Part shown: positions 1-4,345 of the stretch, piece by piece
How the letters are laid out: each line of letters begins with the position of its first letter
Position numbering within the stretch: the stretch's first letter is position 1
Assembly (NCBI GenBank): GCA_007128075.1
Contig: SKYD01000122.1
Location: 1-6,128 of the forward strand
Reading direction: 5' to 3'
DNA length: 6,128 nucleotides
From: Thiorhodovibrio sp.
GTDB taxonomy: Bacteria > Pseudomonadota > Gammaproteobacteria > Chromatiales > Chromatiaceae
Notes under the pieces: generated by a model
What the model was told of the DNA's origin: nothing
What the model saw: only the letters and a program-made list of their open reading frames with translations
Database searches by the model: none
Position numbers and translations under genes: made by a program

Positions 1-851
1 GCCCCATCAATGGTCACCAGCGGCAATGCCCGCAGATCCACGCGCCCGGCCTTGGCGCTGTCAGGTACGCTGTCGCTATAGTGTTGAATTTCTTCAGTCA
101 CCTGCTCGGGCCAGTCAACGGGCAGCCCGTGGGCGCGGATGGCAATGTCGGTTTCCATGCCCGCTGCCATCTGCTCGCCTAAGACATCGAGAATGCGACC
201 AATCGGCTGGGTGCGTCGGGTGGGCTGATCGGTAATCTCGGCGACAACGATCTGTCCCTGATTGGCACCGTTGAGACGGTCACTGGGAATGATGATGTCG
301 TGATTGAGGCGTTTATTGTCGGGGGTGACAAAGCCAACCCCGCTTTCTTGATAAAACCGCCCGACGACGGTTTGGGTGCGGCGCTCTAAAATCTCGACCA
401 CCGAGCCTTCCAGCCGTCCACGCCGATCGCGTCCCGTGATGCGGGCGACAATGCGATCACCATGAAACAATGCCTGCATCTCTTTGGGATAGAGATAGAG
501 ATCATCACCGCCGTCATCAGGTTTTAGGAATCCAAAGCCGTCGGCATGACCAATCACCCGCCCGGCCACGAGATCTGTTTTATTGACCAGGCAATAGGCC
601 GCACGGCGATTGCGCAGCAATTGACCATCGCGCACCATGGCACCGAGTCGGCGTTCGAGGGCAACGCGCTCGTCATCGGAGCGTAAATCAAGCAACTGCG
701 CAATCGCTTCCGCCTCCATCGGAATCCCCTGCGCCTGCAGTTGTTCCAAAATAAACTCGCGGCTAGGGATCGGGTTGGCGTATTTTTTCGCCTCGCGTTG
801 GCGATGCGGGTCAAGTGTTTTAACGGATGGGGCTTGCTTGCGTCTGGCCAC
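1..851 (-). CDS. rnr: Ribonuclease R, N-terminal part (3' end outside window)
   Basis: RNase R is a processive 3'-to-5' exoribonuclease that degrades structured RNA, including defective rRNA, tRNA and mRNA, in the cytoplasm. The 283 readable codons have no stop. An N-terminal region carries the family motif NPIPSREF (residues 26-33) and leads into the winged-helix segment. A first cold-shock RNA-binding domain lies near 95-150 (GHADGFGF, H102) and a second near 160-235 (GRFYQESGVGF). The start of the catalytic RNB domain is LPLVTIDG. The window ends at residue 283, so only the first active-site aspartate (D282, matching D272 of the E. coli enzyme) is seen. The start is GTG at 851: it is the only start codon between the in-frame stop at 888-890 and the conserved motif. 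No good Shine-Dalgarno precedes it, so initiation may be weak. A clear promoter was not found; TTGTCA at 900-905 with a poor -10 is the best candidate. The gene diverges from tRNA-Leu(CAG). It is identified with high confidence from sequence alone. Confidence 0.96.
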   Translation of the reverse strand, partial: MARRKQAPSVKTLDPHRQREAKKYANPIPSREFILEQLQAQGIPMEAEAIAQLLDLRSDDERVALERRLGAMVRDGQLLRNRRAAYCLVNKTDLVAGRVIGHADGFGFLKPDDGGDDLYLYPKEMQALFHGDRIVARITGRDRRGRLEGSVVEILERRTQTVVGRFYQESGVGFVTPDNKRLNHDIIIPSDRLNGANQGQIVVAEITDQPTRRTQPIGRILDVLGEQMAAGMETDIAIRAHGLPVDWPEQVTEEIQHYSDSVPDSAKAGRVDLRALPLVTIDG

Positions 852-898
852 TATGTTGTTTGCGATTCTTTGGTGAAATGGAAAGTGCTAGTTTAGCG

Positions 899-927
899 TT
901 GACAAGCGACATTTGTCTCATTAAAAT
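899..927 (+). promoter_or_regulatory. Sigma-70 promoter of tRNA-Leu(CAG)
   Basis: A perfect -35 box TTGACA (899-904) is followed after 17 bases by TAAAAT (922-927). The predicted start is near 934. The bases just after the -10 box are GC-rich (GCACCC), as in discriminators of stringently controlled stable-RNA promoters; that regulation is inferred. The spacing and the tRNA directly downstream make the assignment strong. Confidence 0.85.
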
Positions 928-941
928 GCACCCTGTCGTCA

Positions 942-958
942 TTGATCTAAGTGATCAA
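942..958 (+). repeat. Inverted repeat in the tRNA-Leu(CAG) 5' leader
   Basis: TTGATC (942-947), spacer TAAGT, GATCAA (953-958). It lies between the predicted start site and the mature tRNA, ending four bases before it. In RNA it would be a 6-bp hairpin in the precursor leader removed by RNase P. In DNA each arm contains a GATC site. Role unknown; it could be chance. Confidence 0.4.
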
Positions 959-962
959 GTTA

Positions 963-1049
963 GCCGAGATGGCGGAATTGGTAGACGCGCATGGTTCAGG
1001 TCCATGTGGGCGAAAGCTCGTGGAGGTTCAAGTCCTCTTCTCGGCACCA
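963..1049 (+). tRNA. tRNA-Leu, anticodon CAG
   Basis: This is an 87-base class II tRNA with the CCA end encoded. The acceptor stem GCCGAGA (963-969) pairs perfectly with TCTCGGC (1039-1045), followed by discriminator A1046 and CCA (1047-1049). The anticodon stem CATGG/CCATG (990-994, 1002-1006) encloses the loop TTCAGGT, with anticodon CAG at 997-999, which reads the leucine codon CUG. The long variable arm (GTGGGCGAAAGCTCGT region) and the T loop TTCAAGT are typical of tRNA-Leu. It has its own promoter at 899-927. No hairpin plus T-run follows it on this strand; the stop codon of the opposing cnoX gene lies one base beyond its 3' end. Confidence 0.98.
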
Positions 1050-1050
1050 T

Positions 1051-1911
1051 TTAATACAGCAAACGCGCCAATCGGGCGCGTGAGCTTGCCAATAAGTCGT
1101 GATCTTCTAACTGCTCGAAAATGAGCAGAATCATTTTGCGCGGTGCATCGTCGTTAAAATGACGATCCTGCTGCATCAACGCAAACAACGCCTCAAGTGC
1201 TGCCGCAAACCGTCCCACACTCGCCTCCCGTGCCGCCAACTGATAACGCGCCTGGCTATCCTGTGGCTGCTCTTTAAGCCTGGCGGTTAGCACCTCAGTG
1301 GGCGGCGCATCAGCAACAATGCTGGCAAAGTGCAGTTGGCCGCGCAATATGCCAAGCTCAGGATGATCGACTAGATTCAGCGGGGTGCGCTCTAGCAGGC
1401 TTTCAGCCTCGCCAAACTCAGCTTGAGCGATTGCCAGCCGCACCTCAGCTAAAAAAATCTCACTGTTGTCAGGGGCTTCTTGTCGTGCTTGGTCGATGCA
1501 AGCTGCCGCTGCGGCATAGTCGCCGCGTTCGATACACTGCTTGGCCTGGGTGAGCTGGGTTGACGAGGGGCTGTCAATGTGACGCTCTAAAAAGGTGCGG
1601 ATCTGCTGTTCGGGCAATGCGCCCATGAATTGATCGACCGCCTGCCCGTTTTTGAACAGTTGCACCGTGGGCAGACTGCGGATGCCAAATTCCATCGCTA
1701 ACCCTGGCTCGGCCTCGGTATCGAGCTTGGCTAGAATAAATTGGCCATTGTATTCCTGTGCCAGCTTCGCCAGCAGCGGCATCAATTGGCGGCAGGGCGC
1801 ACACCAATCCGCCCAAAAATCCACCAGCACTGGACGCTGGGCGGAGCCTTCAATCACAACCTGAATAAAATTGTCAGTAGTGACAGTGATGATAAACGGG
1901 GAATCCTTCAT
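1051..1911 (-). CDS. cnoX: Chaperedoxin CnoX/YbbN: thioredoxin domain plus TPR-like helical domain
   Basis: The product is a 286-residue cytoplasmic protein without signal peptide, close to the usual length (about 284 in E. coli). Residues 1-112 form a thioredoxin fold with active site W36-C37-A38-P39-C40 and the cis-proline segment SLPT (P81). Residues 115-286 are alanine-rich TPR-like helices. CnoX proteins hold unfolding client proteins, protect cysteines from over-oxidation and hand clients to GroEL/ES or DnaK. The E. coli protein lacks the CxxC pair, whereas this one keeps it, like Caulobacter CnoX, so thiol-disulfide activity is expected (inference). The C-terminus RARLARLLY resembles the C-terminal helix by which E. 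coli CnoX docks on GroEL. The ATG at 1911 is preceded by AGGA (1918-1921) at six bases. An ATG at 1916 is out of frame and stops after two codons. The gene follows the amylosucrase gene by 30 bases, likely in one operon. No terminator is seen at its end. Confidence 0.95.
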   Translation of the reverse strand: MKDSPFIITVTTDNFIQVVIEGSAQRPVLVDFWADWCAPCRQLMPLLAKLAQEYNGQFILAKLDTEAEPGLAMEFGIRSLPTVQLFKNGQAVDQFMGALPEQQIRTFLERHIDSPSSTQLTQAKQCIERGDYAAAAACIDQARQEAPDNSEIFLAEVRLAIAQAEFGEAESLLERTPLNLVDHPELGILRGQLHFASIVADAPPTEVLTARLKEQPQDSQARYQLAAREASVGRFAAALEALFALMQQDRHFNDDAPRKMILLIFEQLEDHDLLASSRARLARLLY

Positions 1912-1941
1912 CTCATATCCTGTTGTCGATGTTCAGTGTCA

Positions 1942-3924
1942 TCAAGCGTGACGCGCTAAAATCAGCAGTTGATAAGGCTCCAGCACGAGCTCTTGGGTGG
2001 CAATAATGGTGCGTCCTGAATACAGATCAACCATGGTTTTGCGCATGCCCATCTGGCGCAACCGCCGCGCTTCAAGTCCTTGTTGATGTTCAGTAAAATT
2101 GGCGAGAATAAACACCACTGACTGCTCGTTGCTGCGCAAAAAGCCAAAAACCTGCGCACTGCCAGTGTCGAGAATCTCGGTCTCGCCGCGTGAAAATGCC
2201 TGATTTTGACCACGGACTTGGAGCAAGCGCAATAGCCCTTGATAAACCCGCCCGGGCACAGTCTCGCAATCACGGCGTTGTTCGGCGCGTTCCCAATCAA
2301 ATTGCTGGCGGTGCAGCCAGCGCGAATCGCCGATCTTTTCCGCATCCTGGTCATAGCTATAATCATTGAGGGTGGCGATTTCGTCACCCAGATAAAGCAG
2401 CGGAATCCCGCCAATGGTGATGATTACGCCGTGAATCAATAAGATGCGGCGAATGGCAAGCTCTAGCTTGTCAGCGTTGTTCTCAGCAAGTGCCTGTTCA
2501 ACGCCCGTGAGCGAGGCGCAACTGCCCGACACCCGCGCATCGCCGGTTTTGGGGTCTTCTTGAAATGGTGCGCCGCAGGCAAAGCTGCCATCAAAGCGGC
2601 CAGTGTAAAAGCGGGTAAGAAATCGACGATGCGAGCTTGGCTCAAAGCCAACTGCCTCAACATCATCATCGGCAAATGCCCAGCCGATGTCATCGTGACA
2701 GCGTACATAGTTGACCCAGGCACAGCCGCTAGGAATATTGAAGCGATCGCGCATTGCCCGCTGTAACACGCGGACATCGCGGGTCGCCAGTGCCTCCCAC
2801 AGCAACGCCATCAACTGCGGGTTATAGGACAGCGGACATTCGTCAGTGCCAATGTAGGAGCGCACCTCATCTGGGTGTACAATCGCCTCAGACTTGAACA
2901 CCATCGCGGGGGCGGCAATGCTGGCAAGGGCATTAAACGCTTGGATAATTGAATGCGCTTCGGGGAGATTTTGCGAATTGGTGCCCAAGCGTTTCCAGAT
3001 AAAGGCCACTGCATCGAGCCGCAGGATTTCCACCCCCTGATTAGCAAGAAACAGCATCTCCTCCATCATCCGATTAAACACCTCGGGATTCTCATAATTG
3101 AGATCCCATTGATAGGTGTGAAAAGTTGTCCACACCCATTGTTTAATCCGTGTGCGATAGGTGAATGCCCCAGGATGATCCTCGCTAAACACCTCGGGCA
3201 TGGTTTTTTCATACAGATCGGGCATGGTGCGATCTGGAAACAGCCGGTAATAGCTCTGATAATGCGCATCCCCGTTGAGTGCTGCCAACGCCCATTCGTG
3301 ATCATCGCTGGTGTGATTGAACACAAAATCTAAGGTAAGCGAGATGCCGTGATGACGCAGCTCGGTGGCAAGTTCTGCCAGCTCATCCATGGTGCCAAGG
3401 GCTGGGCTAACCTCGCGGTAGCTGCTAACAGCATAACCACCGTCATTGTCACCTTCTGGCTCCTTAAACAGCGGCATCAGATGCAGATAGGTAATGCCTA
3501 GCTCGCTTAGATAAGGAATGCGCTCGCGCAAAGCAGCAAGATTGCCCGCGAACAGATCCACATAACACATGGCACCGACCATACGGCTGGATTGATACCA
3601 ATAAGGATCCGCGCCGCGCATGGCATCGAGCGCTTTTAGTTCCGCCGGGCGTTGCATCCACATCTCGGTGGCCGAGGCAAGGATGCTTTCCAGATGAAAA
3701 AAGAAGTCGTAATAACCGCCATAGAGTCGGTATAGTTGTTTGAATAATCTGGGAAAATGGCGATCGATGCGATCAATGTACGCCTGCCATTCGCCTGCCT
3801 CGACCGTTTCACGAAAGCGTTGTTCGAGTCGTGGCATCAAGCGCCGCAGTGAGCGTTCAGCCTGCTCAGCAAGCCACAGTTCGTCATGCAGTGCAGGAGT
3901 GTTGTCCGTCCGTTGAGTGGTCAT
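1942..3924 (-). CDS. ams: Amylosucrase (GH13 sucrose glucosyltransferase, EC 2.4.1.4)
   Basis: This 660-residue enzyme transfers glucose from sucrose to an alpha-1,4-glucan and releases fructose. It has no signal peptide, so it is probably cytoplasmic. The order matches Neisseria polysaccharea amylosucrase (636 aa): helical N domain (1-107), (beta/alpha)8 barrel with inserted B and B' domains, and C domain (about 570-660). GH13 motifs are DFVFNHT (199-205), nucleophile D304 (LRLDAVAF), acid/base E346 (FKSEAIVH) and D411 (CHDDIGW), a constant +18 from D286, E328 and D393. D161 and R535 match D144 and R509, the salt bridge that closes the sucrose pocket and separates amylosucrases from alpha-amylases. 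P243 stands where the Neisseria enzyme has R226. About eight extra residues lie between 470 and 500. A sucrose hydrolase, a close relative, cannot be excluded from sequence. The ATG at 3924 follows an in-frame TAG directly and lacks a good ribosome binding site. The next in-frame Met is M30. The gene starts 25 bases after tRNA-Leu(UAG), probably on the same transcript. Confidence 0.93.
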   Translation of the reverse strand: MTTQRTDNTPALHDELWLAEQAERSLRRLMPRLEQRFRETVEAGEWQAYIDRIDRHFPRLFKQLYRLYGGYYDFFFHLESILASATEMWMQRPAELKALDAMRGADPYWYQSSRMVGAMCYVDLFAGNLAALRERIPYLSELGITYLHLMPLFKEPEGDNDGGYAVSSYREVSPALGTMDELAELATELRHHGISLTLDFVFNHTSDDHEWALAALNGDAHYQSYYRLFPDRTMPDLYEKTMPEVFSEDHPGAFTYRTRIKQWVWTTFHTYQWDLNYENPEVFNRMMEEMLFLANQGVEILRLDAVAFIWKRLGTNSQNLPEAHSIIQAFNALASIAAPAMVFKSEAIVHPDEVRSYIGTDECPLSYNPQLMALLWEALATRDVRVLQRAMRDRFNIPSGCAWVNYVRCHDDIGWAFADDDVEAVGFEPSSHRRFLTRFYTGRFDGSFACGAPFQEDPKTGDARVSGSCASLTGVEQALAENNADKLELAIRRILLIHGVIITIGGIPLLYLGDEIATLNDYSYDQDAEKIGDSRWLHRQQFDWERAEQRRDCETVPGRVYQGLLRLLQVRGQNQAFSRGETEILDTGSAQVFGFLRSNEQSVVFILANFTEHQQGLEARRLRQMGMRKTMVDLYSGRTIIATQELVLEPYQLLILARHA

Positions 3925-3949
3925 CTACAAGAAGTGTGCTATATTGAGT

Positions 3950-4034
3950 TGGTGCGCAGGGGGGGACTCGAACCCCCACGGAATACTCCACTGGAACCTA
4001 AATCCAGCGCGTCTACCAGTTCCGCCACCCGCGC
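3950..4034 (-). tRNA. tRNA-Leu, anticodon UAG
   Basis: This is an 85-base class II tRNA with encoded CCA (3952-3950). Acceptor arms GCGCGGG (4034-4028) and CCTGCGC (3960-3954) pair with one G-U. The anticodon stem CTGGA/TCCAG encloses TTTAGGT, with anticodon TAG at 4000-3998, which reads CUA and other CUN leucine codons. The T arm is GGGGG-TTCGAGT-CCCCC and a variable arm is present. The amylosucrase ATG lies 25 bases downstream with no promoter or terminator between, so tRNA and mRNA probably share a transcript that is cut at the tRNA 3' end. The D-arm region is nearly identical to that of tRNA-Leu(CAG) at 963, in opposite orientation. Confidence 0.98.
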
Positions 4035-4058
4035 TCAAGCGATGAGAAAAACGCCAAA

Positions 4059-4087
4059 ACGACAAAGTGTCACAATCGCGTTTTCAA
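4059..4087 (-). promoter_or_regulatory. Weak candidate promoter just upstream of tRNA-Leu(UAG)
   Basis: TTGAAA (4087-4082) lies 17 bases before TGTCGT (4064-4059). The -35 box is 5/6, but the -10 box is only 3/6. It sits directly after a run of eight T's (4093-4086) that could act as an UP-like tract. The position would give a tRNA leader of about 18 bases. The match is poor; it is listed because the only strong promoter is about 220 bases further upstream, behind terminator-like hairpins. Confidence 0.25.
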
Positions 4088-4138
4088 AAAAAATACCGCC
4101 GGATTCCCTGCATCAACTGGTGATGCGCAGGAAAATCC
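4086..4138 (-). terminator. Imperfect 38-nt hairpin followed by T8 (terminator-like)
   Basis: In plus coordinates the arms are GGATT (4101-4105), CCT (4107-4109), GCATCA (4110-4115), then loop ACTGG, TGATGC (4121-4126), AGG (4129-4131) and AATCC (4134-4138): 14 pairs interrupted by a 2-nt bulge and a small internal loop. On the minus strand the hairpin is followed by GGCGGTA and then eight T's (4093-4086). The seven-base gap before the T-run is longer than in a classical intrinsic terminator, so function is uncertain. Confidence 0.4.
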
Positions 4139-4164
4139 TCCCGCAGTCTTGGGCACTTTAAATC

Positions 4165-4191
4165 AAAAAAGGTACCCGCATTGGGGTGCGG
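4165..4191 (-). terminator. Short hairpin followed by T6 (weak terminator-like)
   Basis: On the minus strand CCGCA (4191-4187), loop CCCCAA, TGCGG (4180-4176), then GTACC and six T's (4170-4165). The stem is only five base pairs and the T-run starts five bases after it. It is the second of three hairpin-plus-T elements in this leader; on its own it would be weak. Confidence 0.3.
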
Positions 4192-4193
4192 TG

Positions 4194-4231
4194 AAAAAAC
4201 GGCAGCAAAAAGTTTCTAACTTTTGATACCG
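4194..4231 (-). terminator. Intrinsic terminator/attenuator in the leader upstream of tRNA-Leu(UAG)
   Basis: A 32-base hairpin (4231-4200 on the minus strand) has a GC base, CGG/CCG, an upper stem AAAAGTT/AACTTTT, and an AGA loop. It contains one bulged T, one mismatch and one G-U. Six T's (4199-4194) follow it immediately. On the plus strand no T-run follows, so it is directional. It ends about 60 bases after the predicted start site of the 4262-4291 promoter. Its 5' arm (4231-4221) also forms the 3' part of an alternative upstream hairpin (4221-4242), as in attenuators. It could equally be the 3' end of a small RNA of about 60 nt. Confidence 0.65.
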
Positions 4232-4242
4232 CTACATCAAAA
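4221..4242 (-). repeat. Inverted repeat, possible antiterminator hairpin
   Basis: TTTTGAT (4242-4236 on the minus strand), eight-base loop, ATCAAAA (4227-4221); seven perfect pairs. The 3' arm and part of the loop are the same bases that form the 5' side of the terminator hairpin (4231-4200), so the two structures exclude each other in RNA. The loop begins with an ATG directly followed by TAG (4237-4232). Confidence 0.5.
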
Positions 4243-4257
4243 CTTAATCTATAAGTT
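4241..4257 (-). repeat. Inverted repeat at the start of the predicted leader RNA
   Basis: AACTTA-TAGAT-TAAGTT on the minus strand (4257-4241); six perfect pairs. It lies at the predicted 5' end of the leader transcript. It overlaps the next hairpin (4242-4221) by two bases and the operator-like repeat 4247-4270. It may be a third alternative structure of the attenuator or part of a protein-binding site. Confidence 0.4.
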
Positions 4258-4270
4258 GAAGATTATAGAT
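4247..4270. promoter_or_regulatory. Operator-like inverted repeat over the -10 box and start site
   Basis: ATCTATAA (4247-4254), eight-base spacer, TTATAGAT (4263-4270): perfect 8-bp arms with centres 16 bp apart, a layout usual for dimeric helix-turn-helix regulators. It covers the -10 box (4262-4267) and the predicted start site of the minus-strand promoter, where binding would block RNA polymerase. The regulator is not in the window. AT-rich arms raise the chance of coincidence. Confidence 0.5.
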
Positions 4271-4291
4271 AAAATCTGAAAAAATAGTCAA
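4262..4291 (-). promoter_or_regulatory. Strong sigma-70 promoter facing tRNA-Leu(UAG)-ams-cnoX
   Basis: TTGACT (4291-4286) is followed after 18 bases by a perfect TATAAT (4267-4262). The predicted start is near 4255. The promoter faces the tRNA-Leu(UAG), amylosucrase and cnoX genes and is the best-matching promoter on this strand. The leader to the tRNA would be about 220 bases and contains three hairpin-plus-T elements, so much of its output may end early. Confidence 0.7.
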
Positions 4292-4317
4292 GAACAGTTT
4301 TTTGCTTTACCCTTCTT

Positions 4318-4329
4318 CTGACCGGTCAG
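4318..4329. promoter_or_regulatory. Perfect 12-bp palindrome upstream of the sensor kinase
   Basis: CTGACCGGTCAG reads the same on both strands. It ends seven bases before the GGAA ribosome binding site of the kinase gene and lies 27 bp upstream of the -35 box of the divergent promoter. It could be a repressor or activator site for either gene, or a small hairpin near the start codon. No convincing plus-strand promoter was found between 4200 and 4345; TATAAG at 4250-4255 lacks a correctly spaced -35 box. Confidence 0.45.
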
Positions 4330-4345
4330 CTAACTTGGAAAAGTG

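Noticed and set aside
554..814. 86-codon open frame on the minus strand
   Set aside because: Wrong frame of the rnr gene; the neighbouring frame gives a continuous RNase R sequence.
827..1054. 75-codon open frame on the plus strand
   Set aside because: It overlaps the tRNA-Leu(CAG) gene and its promoter; a typical spurious tRNA-spanning frame.
1063..1081. Seven-pair GC hairpin ACGCGCC/GGCGCGT as a terminator of cnoX or tRNA-Leu(CAG)
   Set aside because: It encodes the last Ala/Arg/Leu codons of cnoX, comes before the stop codon, and has no proper T-run on either strand.
2953..3333. 126-codon open frame on the plus strand
   Set aside because: Opposite the amylosucrase barrel, whose catalytic motifs are intact on the other strand; no motif of its own.
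3886..4161. 91-codon open frame on the plus strand
   Set aside because: It runs through the whole of tRNA-Leu(UAG) in antisense; the apparent peptide is translated tRNA.
3950..4345. Integration site or genomic island border at tRNA-Leu(UAG)
   Set aside because: No integrase gene and no repeat of the tRNA 3' end found within the window.
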